Below are positions 54,445-63,613 of a stretch of 64,000 nt of DNA, in pieces. The DNA is taken from assembly GCA_938010765.1 (NCBI GenBank), contig CALLVX010000085.1, forward strand, positions 1-64,000. The letters are read 5' to 3'. The notes beneath the pieces were generated by a model. That model was not told the DNA's origin. It saw only the letters and a list, made by a program, of their open reading frames with translations, and searched no databases. The DNA comes from an uncultured Flavobacteriaceae bacterium. GTDB taxonomy: Bacteria > Bacteroidota > Bacteroidia > Flavobacteriales > Flavobacteriaceae. Positions within the stretch are counted from its first letter, which is position 1; every line of letters starts with the position of its first letter. Made by a program: the position numbers and the translations under genes.

Positions 54445-55131
54445 TTAGAAATTTGGACTTAACATATTACCCTTGTAAAAAGCATCGATGATTTCGACTA
54501 CTTCTTCTTTGGTATCAACGATATGAATTAAATCCAAGTCCCCAGCACTAATAGTACCAGCTACTAACATGGTATTTTTTACCCAATCCATTAGGCCCGA
54601 CCAAAATGCCGTGCCTACCAATATTATGGGGAACTTTTCTATTTTATTTGTTTGAATAAGGGTGATTGCTTCAAAAAGCTCATCCAACGTTCCAAACCCG
54701 CCCGGCATTACTACAAAGCCCTGCGAATATTTTACGAACATGACTTTTCGTACGAAAAAGTAATCAAAATCAAGGCTTTTGTCGTTGTCGATATATGGGT
54801 TGTCATGTTGCTCGAAAGGAAGATCGATGTTCAGGCCTACCGAGGTTCCCCCGGCCAAGTTTGCCCCGCGGTTACCGGCTTCCATAATACCAGGTCCCCC
54901 GCCGGTTATAACACCGTAACCAGCTTCTGCGATACTTTGTGCAATATCTACCGCCAGTTGATAAAAGGGGGCATCTTCTTTGGTTCTTGCCGATCCAAAA
55001 ATTGATACGCAGGGGCCGATGGTGCTCATGCGTTCAAAACCATTGACGAATTCGCCCATAATTTTAAAAATTGCCCAAGAATCGTTGGTTTTCAGTTCAT
55101 TCCAACCTTTGTGATGCTTTTCACTCCTCAT
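54445..55131 (-). CDS. LOG family protein (TIGR00730, cytokinin riboside 5'-monophosphate phosphoribohydrolase-like)
   Basis: The 228-residue protein shows ITGGGPGIMEAGNRGA and MPGGFGTLDELFEAI, the LOG/YgdH nucleotide-binding signatures PGGxGTxxE included. Family members cleave the N-glycosidic bond of nucleoside 5'-monophosphates. It lies between uvrA and the peptidase-like gene on the same strand. Confidence 0.92.
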   Translation of the reverse strand: MRSEKHHKGWNELKTNDSWAIFKIMGEFVNGFERMSTIGPCVSIFGSARTKEDAPFYQLAVDIAQSIAEAGYGVITGGGPGIMEAGNRGANLAGGTSVGLNIDLPFEQHDNPYIDNDKSLDFDYFFVRKVMFVKYSQGFVVMPGGFGTLDELFEAITLIQTNKIEKFPIILVGTAFWSGLMDWVKNTMLVAGTISAGDLDLIHIVDTKEEVVEIIDAFYKGNMLSPNF

Positions 55132-55166
55132 TCTACTATTGTTATTTTATTTATATACTACAAGTA

Positions 55167-57995
55167 CTATAACTCTCTTTTTAAGAATTTAGCGGTATGG
55201 CTTTTTTTATCTTTGGCAACTTTCTCAGGAGTTCCTTTAGCAACAACCATGCCGCCACCACGACCTCCTTCATATCCGATATCAATAATATAATCGACCA
55301 TTTTAATGACATCCATATTGTGTTCTATCACAACGATGGTGTTTCCTTTGTCTACCAATCTGTTCAAAACTTCCATTAAAACACGAATATCTTCAAAATG
55401 TAGCCCTGTGGTGGGTTCGTCCAAGATATAAAAAGTATTGCCAGTATCTCTTTTTGACAGTTCTGTTGCAAGTTTAATTCGTTGTGCCTCTCCACCTGAA
55501 AGTGTGGTTGATTGCTGGCCCAAAGAAATGTAACCCAGCCCCACATCCTGAATTGTTTTTAATTTTCGATGAATTTTGGGGATGTTCTCAAAAAAGGAGA
55601 CCGCCTCATTGATGGTCATTTCAAGGACATCTGCAATCGATTTTCCCTTGTACCGAATTTCGAGCGTTTCTCTATTGAATCGCTTTCCATAACAGGTTTC
55701 ACATTCTACATAAACATCGGGTAAGAAGTTCATTTCAATTACACGTAATCCTCCTCCTTGACAGGTTTCACATCTCCCACCTTTTACATTGAAACTGAAT
55801 CTCCCGGGTTTATATCCCCGAATGGAAGCTTCCTGTGTTTTGGTAAATAGACTTCGAATCTCACTAAAAACACCCGTGTAGGTAGCCGGGTTCGAACGAG
55901 GTGTGCGCCCAATGGGAGATTGGTTAATGTCTATTACCTTGTCGATATGTTCAAGCCCTTTAATTTTTTTGTAGGGCATTGGTTTTTTAACACCATTAAA
56001 ATAATGAGCGTTCATAATAGGGTAGAGGGTCTCGTTTATCAAGGTCGACTTGCCACTTCCCGAGACACCCGTAACCCCGATCATTTGACCCAGCGGGAAA
56101 TCTATCGATACATTTTTTAAATTGTTTCCCGTGCAGCCGGTAAGGGTAATCTTATTTCCATTGCCCGAGCGTCGTTTTTTTGGAACTTCAATTTGTCTTA
56201 CCCCGGTGATGTAATCTGCAGTTAGCGTATGATGCAATTTAAGATCTGCAGGACTGCCTTCCGAAATAATTTCGCCCCCATGACGGCCTGCTTTTGGTCC
56301 AATATCTATTACGTGATCGGCACGTTCTATCATATCCCGATCATGCTCCACTACGATCACCGAATTGCCAATATCTCTCAACGATTCTAACGATTTAATA
56401 AGGCGATCGTTATCTCGTTGGTGCAATCCGATACTCGGTTCATCAAGAATGTAGAGCACCCCAACGAGTTGTGACCCGATTTGAGTGGCCAACCGAATAC
56501 GTTGGGCTTCCCCTCCCGATAACGATTTGGAACTGCGGTTCAAAGAAAGATAATCAAGGCCCACATCCAAGAGAAAAAGAATCCGAGTGCTAATCTCTTT
56601 TATAATTTCAGAGGCAATTTTAAGTTGATTGCCCTTCAGTGTTTGCCCTAAGTTGCTGAAAAATTCAGACAGATCGGCAATATCCATATGGGCAAGTTCG
56701 GAAATGTTCTTTTCACTAATTTTAAAATTAAGCGACTCTTTTCGAAGTCGAGAACCTTCACAACTGGGGCAAACGATACGATCCATATACTCTTTGGCCC
56801 ACCTTTTTATAGAAGTAGATTCCGCTTGTTCGAACTGGTTTGTTATAAAGTTTGAAATACCCTCATAATCTATTTTGTAACTGCGTTTTACCCCTAAGGT
56901 CTTCGAATCTACTTCAAATACCTCATGACCACCGTTGAGCAGCACCTCTAAAGCCATCTTCGGTACTTTATCTATAGGATCTGTTAATTCAAATTGGTAG
57001 CGTTGTGCAATGGTTTCAATCTGTTTAAATGCCCATGATTTTTTATACTCTCCAAGTGGGGCAATACCACCACCCTTGATCGAAAGTTTTTTATTTGGGA
57101 AAATCTTAAACTCATTAACTTCATATACGTGACCCAGGCCGTTGCATTTGGGGCACATGCCTTTGGGAGAGTTGAAAGAAAAAGTGTTGGGCTCCGGTGC
57201 CGGGTACGAAATACCGGTACTTGGGCACATGAGGTCTCTACTAAAATATCTGGCCACTGTTTGGCCCTCTTCTAGGACCATTAAGACGTTGTCACCGCTA
57301 TACATTGCCGTATTGATGGTTTCGGTAAGGCGCTTGTCCAAATCATCGGTGGTCGAAACTTTTAAACGATCGATCACGATTTCAATGTCGTGGGTCTTGT
57401 AGCGATCCACTTTCATTCCCTTAGTAATATCCAAGACTTCCCCATCCACCCTAACTTTTACAAAACCTTGTTTTGCAATTTGTTCAAAAAGTTCACGGTA
57501 GTGTCCTTTTCTCGATTTGATGACCGGGGCAAGCACATTGATTTTTTTTCCTTGATACGAGGTAATGATCAACTGCTTTATTTGCGCATCGCTATAGCTA
57601 ACCATTTTCTCGCCTGTATTATAACTATAGGCATCTCCTGCCCGAGCAAATAACAAACGAAGAAAATCATATATTTCGGTAATGGTACCGACCGTTGAAC
57701 GAGGTGACTTTGAAGTTGTTTTTTGTTCAATGGCGATTACGGGCGATAGTCCATCGATTTTATCAACATCGGGCCGCTCCATTCCGCCTAAAAATTGCCT
57801 TGCATAGGCAGAGAATGTCTCTATATACCTGCGTTGTCCTTCGGCATAAATAGTATCAAAGGCCAAAGAAGATTTACCACTTCCCGAAAGCCCCGTGATG
57901 ACTACCAATTTCTCCCTAGGAATGGTAACATCAATATCCTTTAAATTGTGGACTCTAGCGCCCTTTACCTCAATGTTTTCTTCGTAGTCGATCAT
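55167..57995 (-). CDS. uvrA: excinuclease ABC subunit A
   Basis: From ATG 57995 (MIDYEENIEVKGARVHNLKD; the frame is open 19 codons upstream but the family start is here) the 942-residue protein has two ABC modules: Walker A GLSGSGKSSLAFDT and GVSGSGKSTLINET, two LSGGEAQRI signatures, and zinc motifs CPKCNGLGH and CETCQGGGLR. It is the damage-recognition ATPase of nucleotide excision repair. Length fits the family. Confidence 0.97.
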   Translation of the reverse strand: MIDYEENIEVKGARVHNLKDIDVTIPREKLVVITGLSGSGKSSLAFDTIYAEGQRRYIETFSAYARQFLGGMERPDVDKIDGLSPVIAIEQKTTSKSPRSTVGTITEIYDFLRLLFARAGDAYSYNTGEKMVSYSDAQIKQLIITSYQGKKINVLAPVIKSRKGHYRELFEQIAKQGFVKVRVDGEVLDITKGMKVDRYKTHDIEIVIDRLKVSTTDDLDKRLTETINTAMYSGDNVLMVLEEGQTVARYFSRDLMCPSTGISYPAPEPNTFSFNSPKGMCPKCNGLGHVYEVNEFKIFPNKKLSIKGGGIAPLGEYKKSWAFKQIETIAQRYQFELTDPIDKVPKMALEVLLNGGHEVFEVDSKTLGVKRSYKIDYEGISNFITNQFEQAESTSIKRWAKEYMDRIVCPSCEGSRLRKESLNFKISEKNISELAHMDIADLSEFFSNLGQTLKGNQLKIASEIIKEISTRILFLLDVGLDYLSLNRSSKSLSGGEAQRIRLATQIGSQLVGVLYILDEPSIGLHQRDNDRLIKSLESLRDIGNSVIVVEHDRDMIERADHVIDIGPKAGRHGGEIISEGSPADLKLHHTLTADYITGVRQIEVPKKRRSGNGNKITLTGCTGNNLKNVSIDFPLGQMIGVTGVSGSGKSTLINETLYPIMNAHYFNGVKKPMPYKKIKGLEHIDKVIDINQSPIGRTPRSNPATYTGVFSEIRSLFTKTQEASIRGYKPGRFSFNVKGGRCETCQGGGLRVIEMNFLPDVYVECETCYGKRFNRETLEIRYKGKSIADVLEMTINEAVSFFENIPKIHRKLKTIQDVGLGYISLGQQSTTLSGGEAQRIKLATELSKRDTGNTFYILDEPTTGLHFEDIRVLMEVLNRLVDKGNTIVVIEHNMDVIKMVDYIIDIGYEGGRGGGMVVAKGTPEKVAKDKKSHTAKFLKREL

Positions 57996-58056
57996 TTTTA
58001 ATGCAAAGTGGCGAAGGTACGATTTTGAGTAGTAAAAAATAAATGAAGTCAACTTA

Positions 58057-58064
58057 TATCTTTG
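58057..58064 (+). promoter_or_regulatory. possible -7 element upstream of the 58116 gene
   Basis: TATCTTTG at 58057-58064 matches TAnnTTTG and lies about 50 bases before the start. The nearest upstream TTG (58025-58027) is 29 bases away, too far, so only half the promoter is supported. Confidence 0.35.
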
Positions 58065-58115
58065 TTAATTGCGGGCTTACTTCTAAATTAGTAGCACTAA
58101 TTAAAAATCAATTTT

Positions 58116-58643
58116 ATGCAATTACTAGGAATCGGTTCCAGAATAGAACACAATGAGTTTGGAAAAGGAGTCGTCACAAATGTAACCTCAAAACACTACT
58201 GGGTAACTTTTATGGAAAATGGGCTGGAAACTATTGAATTGGATAGCGACTTTGAGGTTGTTGAGGCGGTAGACGATGAAGTAGATACCATAAGTTTTTC
58301 AGAGGTAGAACAGTCCTTAATTTCAATTTTAAGACGTTGGAGCGATGTTAGCTCGCGGATACCTATTGCCGATAAATGGAAAGGTGGCAGTTTGGTTTTG
58401 ACTCCCGGAGACAGTAGTTTGTCCGCTAAAGAAATTCCTATCGATACTTTTTTCCATAAAATTGTAATGGTCAGAGATCGAATACGTGTAATGGAACAAA
58501 AAATTAATGCCAGCAAAAATCTTGATGATCAGGAGAAAGTCGATTTACAACAATACCTTACACGTATTTATGGAAGCTTAACCACTTTTAATGTGTTATT
58601 TAAAAGTCAGGGAGATCAATTCGTTGGTGAACGAACCAAATAA
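58116..58643 (+). CDS. conserved hypothetical protein, Tudor/SH3-like N-terminus
   Basis: The 175-residue cytoplasmic protein begins GIGSRIEHNEFGKGVVTNVT and YWVTFMENGLETIELD, a small SH3/Tudor-like beta barrel of the kind seen in CarD- and UvrD-type interaction domains, followed by a mostly helical region (~60-170). I do not recognise a named family. It is divergent from uvrA and five bases from the nucleoside hydrolase gene. Confidence 0.75.
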   Translation: MQLLGIGSRIEHNEFGKGVVTNVTSKHYWVTFMENGLETIELDSDFEVVEAVDDEVDTISFSEVEQSLISILRRWSDVSSRIPIADKWKGGSLVLTPGDSSLSAKEIPIDTFFHKIVMVRDRIRVMEQKINASKNLDDQEKVDLQQYLTRIYGSLTTFNVLFKSQGDQFVGERTK

Positions 58644-58648
58644 AAAAT

Positions 58649-59558
58649 ATGAAAGCAATAGGGTACAACATTTTAAAAGGTATTTTTCTGATTAGCGTTT
58701 CTTTACAAATGGCATGGTCACAGGAAAAAACCAGGATATTGCTTGATGCTGATACGGCCAACGAAGTGGATGATAGCTTTGCCATTGCAAGAATTTTGAT
58801 GGAACCAAGTATAGAGGTGATCGCTTTAAATGCAACCCAATGGCAGACAGCACATTGGTCTACCCCCAATACAATGGAAGATAGCTATCGTTTGAACGCC
58901 TATCTTTTGGGAATGATGAATCTTTCGATACCAACGTTCAAGGGGGGCTTAGCGAGAATGTATGACTGGGGGGGATAGAGCGCAACATTCCGCAGCCTCT
59001 TATGAGATTATTCGACAGGTGGAAGTTTTAAAAAAAGATGAAAAATTGACTGTTATTGCCTTGGGAGCTTTAACAAATGTGGCTTCTGCGGTCTTCATTC
59101 AACCGTCTATTACAAAGCATATTAAGCTCTATTGGCTGGGAAGTACCTATGATTTTGAAAAGGGAATATTGTTAAAGAACGATTTTAACTGTGCGATGGA
59201 CCCGTATGCTGTGAATCACCTATTATTTTCTGAAGTTGAAATGCATATCATGCCTGTAAGTGTGGCTTCGAAAATAAAGTTTACTTATGATGAAACCCGT
59301 GAAAAATTAGGCGGCCACTTTTTGGGAGCTTATTTGTTAAAAGTATGGGACGATCATATAGATGGGGGGCGAACCAGTCGTATAATTTGGGACCTTTCTA
59401 TTATCAATGCAGTAATAAGGCCCAATTGGGTAGAAGAGGTGGCAATTACTACTTCTAAAGACAATGGTAATAGAATAATATATTATTACAAAGATTTTGA
59501 TGCGGAAAAGATGCGTGCAGACTTCTTTCAGAAAATAGTCGCTTACAAACGTCCGTAA
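58649..59558 (+). pseudogene. secreted nucleoside hydrolase, frameshifted at a G7 run
   Basis: Two overlapping frames make one inosine-uridine-type nucleoside hydrolase. Part 1 (58649-58978) has a signal peptide (GIFLISVSLQMAWSQ) and the calcium-site motif DADTANEVDDSFAI. Part 2 (in frame to 59558) has VIALGALTNVASAV, FNCAMDPYAV and KVWDDHIDGGRTSRI. The junction is a run of seven G at about 58968-58974; six G would give the expected YDWGDRAQHS. This is either a real frameshift, a phase-variable tract or a sequencing error. If restored, the protein is about 300 residues and would cleave nucleosides in the periplasm. Confidence 0.82.
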
Positions 59559-59559
59559 A

Positions 59560-60336
59560 CTATACCGCCTGTTTTTTCTCAGAAAGGTATTTCCAGTATC
59601 GCTTTGACACATGCTGGGTGTGTAGTTTAGGATTTATACGGGATTTGATATTGGTACTTTTAAAATAGTTGTTCCATAAATCTTGGTACGCGTATTCGTT
59701 CCCTGCAAAAACATCTTTTTTGAGCATACTATTCGCATAGACTTCCTTAAGGTCTAGGGAAATAATCTCAACCGATTCCAAATTGTAATGCAAACCATAT
59801 TTGCGTTTTACATCATAGATTATCCATTCCTGATCTGCATACCGCGAGCGAAAATGCTTGGAAATAAGGGGTAATACATCAAAATCTGGCTCGATATTGG
59901 CGAAATAGATGCCATCTTGGGTACGTTGGAACCTTACAAAAGCTTCCATTCGCTGTTTTTCGCGACGTACACTATTGGCCAATTGGCTGATTTTTAAAAT
60001 CAATTCGTCAGAGAAGTTGTTGACCGATGACCCGGCATTTGAAAACAATTTTCTGATATAATGGTATAATACCAATTCAATTCCTTTTTGCCCACTTAGA
60101 TAAGCGAAGTATATATTTTTAATAGCGGAATTACTTTTTGACTGAATACCGTTCCAAACCCGTTTTGCCTTATCCATCTGTGTGAATACCGTTTCGGTTT
60201 CGGAAAAAAGCCCGTTTTGACATAACACAGTGCTCTGGATGTCCGAAATGGGGAATTTCTCTTCAAAAGCTTTGAAAATTGTGCTTAAAAAGCCATTGAA
60301 ACTTCCATCGTAGATTAAAATTTTAGCTGTTTCCAT
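59560..60336 (-). CDS. DUF4130 / TIGR03915 putative DNA repair protein
   Basis: The 258-residue protein has the pattern IYDGSFNGFLSTIFKAFEEK near the N-terminus and SVRREKQRMEAFVRFQRTQDGIYFANIEPDFDVLPLISKHF and RYADQEWIIYDVKRKYGLHY (parts shown), as in TIGR03915 proteins. These usually occur beside a radical-SAM partner (TIGR03916); none is adjacent here. It is divergent from a LexA-like regulator with repeated operator-like sites between the starts, so it may be damage-inducible. Confidence 0.85.
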   Translation of the reverse strand: METAKILIYDGSFNGFLSTIFKAFEEKFPISDIQSTVLCQNGLFSETETVFTQMDKAKRVWNGIQSKSNSAIKNIYFAYLSGQKGIELVLYHYIRKLFSNAGSSVNNFSDELILKISQLANSVRREKQRMEAFVRFQRTQDGIYFANIEPDFDVLPLISKHFRSRYADQEWIIYDVKRKYGLHYNLESVEIISLDLKEVYANSMLKKDVFAGNEYAYQDLWNNYFKSTNIKSRINPKLHTQHVSKRYWKYLSEKKQAV

Positions 60337-60369
60337 ATCTAATTAAATAAACTTAGCTGTTGTAATTTA

Positions 60370-60433
60370 TCCAAAAATATGGAATTATTCCTAATTATGG
60401 AAATAATCCAAAAAAATATTTGGAAATAATCCA
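60370..60433. promoter_or_regulatory. operator cluster between the DNA-repair gene and the S24 repressor
   Basis: Three related sites occur: TGGAATTATTCC (60380-60391), TGGAAATAATCCA (60398-60410) and TGGAAATAATCCA (60421-60433). TCCA/TGGA half-sites also pair outward, as in TCCAAAAATATGGA (60370-60383). They lie between the two divergent starts and the third overlaps the -33 region of the repressor promoter, the expected layout for autoregulation. Confidence 0.65.
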
Positions 60434-60448
60434 TATTTCGTATATTTG
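60420..60448 (+). promoter_or_regulatory. promoter of the S24/LexA-like regulator
   Basis: TTG (60420-60422) and TATATTTG (60441-60448), spaced by 18 bases, fit the Bacteroidota promoter consensus. The start codon follows at 60475. The -33 region overlaps an operator-like repeat. Confidence 0.65.
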
Positions 60449-60474
60449 AAGAAGTTGTAAGATGTACAAACACC

Positions 60475-61239
60475 ATGGAAAACGAACTAACACTCAAACG
60501 CTTTATTGATTTACGTAGAGATTTGGGCCATACCCAGGCCGAATTCGCGAAGCTTTTAGGAATTTCAAGTACCACTGCCGATATTGAACGTGGGCGCACC
60601 AAGCTTTCGGGAAAAGTAGTTGCCGAATTACTGAAACAGTTTAAGTTAAATCCACTATGGCTATTTGGAGAGAGTGAGGAGAAGTACCTACAGCCATCAA
60701 ATGTGAGCGTAATTCCTAAAGTGGTTACAGTAGATTCATCGGATAATGAAAATATGGTGTTAGTGAATGTGAAGGCAGCTGCAGGGTACCCTCAGAATAT
60801 CCAAGATACCAGCTGGTATCGTCAGTTGCCCGCTTTTGACCTTCCTATACCCGAGTTTAGAAATGCCACCTACAGGGGTTTTCAAGTAGAAGGGGATAGT
60901 ATGTATCCCAATCTAAAACCTGGCGATTGGGTGTTGGCGAAAGCGGTAGAACATATTGATGCTATAAATGCGAATAAAATGTACGTGGTGGTTTTAGAAG
61001 ATGCAGTATTGGTAAAAAAAATAGAGCGTCGCCCAAACTCAAACAATGTATCCCTTATCTCCCTGAACGAAAGCTACCCTCCCTATGAGATCAAGCCTTT
61101 TCAAATCCAAGAACTTTGGGAAGTAAATAGTAAAATTACCTTTGGCCTAGATGCCAGTACAGATAAAGGTTTGCTTCGACAACTTCAAGAATCGATGGAT
61201 GAATTAAAGAGTCAGTTTAAACATGTAAAGAAGGTATAA
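60475..61239 (+). CDS. XRE-family repressor with S24 (LexA/CI-like) self-cleaving domain
   Basis: The 254-residue protein has an HTH_3 domain (~5-65; LGHTQAEFAKLLGISSTT) and a peptidase S24 domain (~100-220). The catalytic dyad is visible as Ser142 (GDSMYP) and Lys181 (AVLVKK), and a plausible cleavage bond Ala103-Gly104 (KAAAGYP) precedes it, as in LexA. It probably represses itself and the divergent DNA-repair gene and is relieved by RecA-stimulated self-cleavage after DNA damage. A short C-terminal tail (~225-254) is coiled-coil-like. Confidence 0.9.
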   Translation: MENELTLKRFIDLRRDLGHTQAEFAKLLGISSTTADIERGRTKLSGKVVAELLKQFKLNPLWLFGESEEKYLQPSNVSVIPKVVTVDSSDNENMVLVNVKAAAGYPQNIQDTSWYRQLPAFDLPIPEFRNATYRGFQVEGDSMYPNLKPGDWVLAKAVEHIDAINANKMYVVVLEDAVLVKKIERRPNSNNVSLISLNESYPPYEIKPFQIQELWEVNSKITFGLDASTDKGLLRQLQESMDELKSQFKHVKKV

Positions 61240-61245
61240 CGATCC

Positions 61246-61683
61246 TCAATGTTGAAATCGAAGATTGTAGACACCACTTTTTTTAAGTTGAAAACCAAGA
61301 TTTTGGTAAAGTCTTATTGCCGCCGTACGGTGATGTCCAGTGAACAATAAAATTTCATTAAGTTGCCTATGTTCGCCTTCTTTTAGTAAGACTTCCATCA
61401 TTTTACGCCCAATGCCCTTTCCCCGATGGGTTTTGGCTACCACTACATCTTCGATCATTCCCTTAGCACCTGAAATTACTTTATAAAGTGCCATAGAGGC
61501 TACCCCGACTACCTGTCCATCTATCATGCAACAAACGAAAACTATTTGGTCTTCATTCGCTAATATGTGGTCCAAAGGCAATTGATCAATGGTTGAACTC
61601 AATTGCAGGTACAAGCTTGTGATTTGTTGCTGAAGACTAGCCGTCACTTCCGATTTAGTAAGAATTTTGATGGTCATAAACAT
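61246..61683 (-). CDS. GNAT-family N-acetyltransferase
   Basis: The 145-residue protein has the acetyl-CoA site VVAKTHRGKGIGRKMMEVLL (motif A, R-G-K-G-I-G) and the C-terminal AAIRLYQNLGFQ. The substrate is unknown. It may start three codons later at MTIKIL. It converges with the repressor gene six bases away. Confidence 0.9.
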   Translation of the reverse strand: MFMTIKILTKSEVTASLQQQITSLYLQLSSTIDQLPLDHILANEDQIVFVCCMIDGQVVGVASMALYKVISGAKGMIEDVVVAKTHRGKGIGRKMMEVLLKEGEHRQLNEILLFTGHHRTAAIRLYQNLGFQLKKSGVYNLRFQH

Positions 61684-61760
61684 AAGTTTAAAGTCAATCT
61701 ACCAAGTTTCTTCACACTAAAGTAGAAAAGAATGTTCTAAGAACGTTATATCATTGAAAT

Positions 61761-61790
61761 TTTGCCGCCTTTTGAAATATTGTATATTTA
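61761..61790 (+). promoter_or_regulatory. possible promoter of the channel gene
   Basis: TTTG (61761-61764) and TATATTTA (61783-61790), spaced by 18 bases, match the Bacteroidota promoter except for the last base of the -7 box. The start codon follows 23 bases later at 61814. Confidence 0.5.
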
Positions 61791-61813
61791 GAAAGTTCAC
61801 AAAGCCATAATTT

Positions 61814-62887
61814 ATGACTCGATTGTTTTCCCTATACATAATATGCCTATTGGCACAACTATCGTTCTCTCAAACAGCAAAAGATACGCTTCTTGTTGGT
61901 TATACTTCGGCACCACCTTTTATTGTGCAGAATAATGATGTTTTGGAAGGAATCAACATTTGGCTTTGGAAACGTGTCGCAAAAGATCTTGACCTTCAAT
62001 ATCGCATGGTGCCCATGTCGTTTTCCCCCATGCTCGATTCCTTAAAAGCGGGAAATATTGATGTAAGCATCAATCCCCTTACAATTACCAGCGAGCGTAG
62101 CAAGGAAATGGAGTTTACACATTCTTTTTATGCGTCTAATTCTACAATAGCGGTGGCTGAGTTATCCTCGCTTCAAAAACTGGCTGGTTTTCTAAGTGGC
62201 TTTTTTAGCGTAAACTTTTTACGCGGACTACTTTTATTGATTGCCATTATTCTCCTATTTGGGTTGATTGGCTGGTATTTTGAACGAAAGGCAAATCCCG
62301 AGCATTTTCGAGGTGGTTGGAAAGGTGTATGGGACGGACTTTGGTGGTCGGCAGTGACGCTTACTACCGTTGGGTATGGCGATAAAAGCCCCAAAAGCGG
62401 GCTTGGTAAAATGGCAGCGCTGGTATTAATGTTTACCGGGCTGTTGTTTATTTCTGGACTTACGGCGAGTATAGCCTCTAGCTTAACAGTTAATCAACTA
62501 AACAATAATCCGGATAGTTTCAATGAATTTAAGGATCGCCCAGTGGGTTCGATTCGAAATACGGAGAGTATGCAGTTCTTACGTACCCATTTCTTCAAAG
62601 ACGTGCGAGAATTTCCGAATGTAGCTAGCGGATTAAAGGAACTTAAAAATCATAAAATAGAAGCCTTCGTATATGATGAACCAATATTGAAATACCGAAT
62701 TCAGAAAGACGTTTCTTTAAATGAACTATCAATTTTACCGATCAAATTTGATGTGCAATTTTACGCATTTGGTATCGCAAAACATAAAACGAACCTAGAA
62801 CAGGCTATTTCACAACGAATTCTTGAAATTATCGAGACGGCGGAATGGCAAATTGTATTGAATGAATTCGGACTTACTGAAATCTAA
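61814..62887 (+). CDS. GluR0-like ligand-gated potassium channel (bacterial ionotropic glutamate receptor)
   Basis: The 357-residue protein has a signal peptide (YIICLLAQLSFSQ), a periplasmic-binding-protein lobe S1 (~25-110; LLVGYTSAPPFIV, SFSPMLDSLKAGNIDVSINPLTIT given in part), two membrane helices (~135-155 and ~200-225) flanking a pore loop with the K+ selectivity filter TTVGYGD, then lobe S2 (~235-350; VGSIRNTESMQFL, EAFVYDEP). This S1-M1-P-M2-S2 order is that of GluR0. The ligand, probably an amino acid, cannot be told from sequence. Confidence 0.9.
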   Translation: MTRLFSLYIICLLAQLSFSQTAKDTLLVGYTSAPPFIVQNNDVLEGINIWLWKRVAKDLDLQYRMVPMSFSPMLDSLKAGNIDVSINPLTITSERSKEMEFTHSFYASNSTIAVAELSSLQKLAGFLSGFFSVNFLRGLLLLIAIILLFGLIGWYFERKANPEHFRGGWKGVWDGLWWSAVTLTTVGYGDKSPKSGLGKMAALVLMFTGLLFISGLTASIASSLTVNQLNNNPDSFNEFKDRPVGSIRNTESMQFLRTHFFKDVREFPNVASGLKELKNHKIEAFVYDEPILKYRIQKDVSLNELSILPIKFDVQFYAFGIAKHKTNLEQAISQRILEIIETAEWQIVLNEFGLTEI

Positions 62888-62899
62888 AAATGCTTTATT

Positions 62900-63613
62900 T
62901 TAATCATAGGCTTTTATAGAACCCATAGAAAGCGTTATGGGGCCTAAAGTATGGGAAGCTGGTAAAAAGAGTCCATTTTCCATTACCTTCCAATCATCCC
63001 AACTGGCCTCTAGACCGCCGATGGGAATAATTTTCACCCACATTTGATAGCTTTCCGGAAAACCATTGATTCCCAACTTCCACAAATAACTGTCTCCAGG
63101 AGTAGTACCTCCAGCGGTATAATTGACCAATAGGGCTTCCGAACCATCCTCCAATAGTACAATACTGCGCTCAGTACCCGTATCAAAAACCTTAAAAGGA
63201 GCTACCAACCAAAATGAATCATTATTGAAATAGGAGAGGGCCTTCGCTATCAGGGATACTTTATCATCCCCTAGAACGGTTGTACCTTTTTCCAAAACGG
63301 TACTTTTCTCAACAGTATTCAGATTCAGATGTACTAGGTAATCTCCCCATTTCACTTCGACCTTTCCATTGTGTTTGTCCCATTTGTATACATGGGCGCT
63401 TCCTGCATAGGACCATTCCAAAAAGCGGGTATCAAGAAACTGTTGATGATTTATTGCCGTTAACATCTTTGTTGCCAAGGCATCTGCTTTAGTACCCGGC
63501 GTTCCTTTGGGAAGGTCCTGGTCGTAAACCACATAAAGCACTCCGAAGGCAATTACGAGAATTAAAATAATACCAAGGATAAATAGGCCTATTTTTCGAA
63601 CAATTCGTTTCAT
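62900..63613 (-). CDS. hypothetical membrane-anchored protein
   Basis: The 237-residue protein has one N-terminal membrane helix (LFILGIILILVIAFGVLYVV) and an otherwise soluble, Trp-rich beta region that faces outward (FLEWSYAGSAHVYKWDKHNG, SYLWKLGINGFPESYQMWVK). I do not recognise the family with certainty. Its ATG overlaps the stop of the upstream oxidoreductase gene (TAATG), so the two are translationally coupled and probably act together. Confidence 0.75.
   Translation of the reverse strand: MKRIVRKIGLFILGIILILVIAFGVLYVVYDQDLPKGTPGTKADALATKMLTAINHQQFLDTRFLEWSYAGSAHVYKWDKHNGKVEVKWGDYLVHLNLNTVEKSTVLEKGTTVLGDDKVSLIAKALSYFNNDSFWLVAPFKVFDTGTERSIVLLEDGSEALLVNYTAGGTTPGDSYLWKLGINGFPESYQMWVKIIPIGGLEASWDDWKVMENGLFLPASHTLGPITLSMGSIKAYD

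Noticed and set aside
57996-58052. Longer start of UvrA at 58052
   Set aside because: The extra 19 residues are not part of UvrA; the family start MIDYEENIEVKGARVHNL fits ATG 57995.
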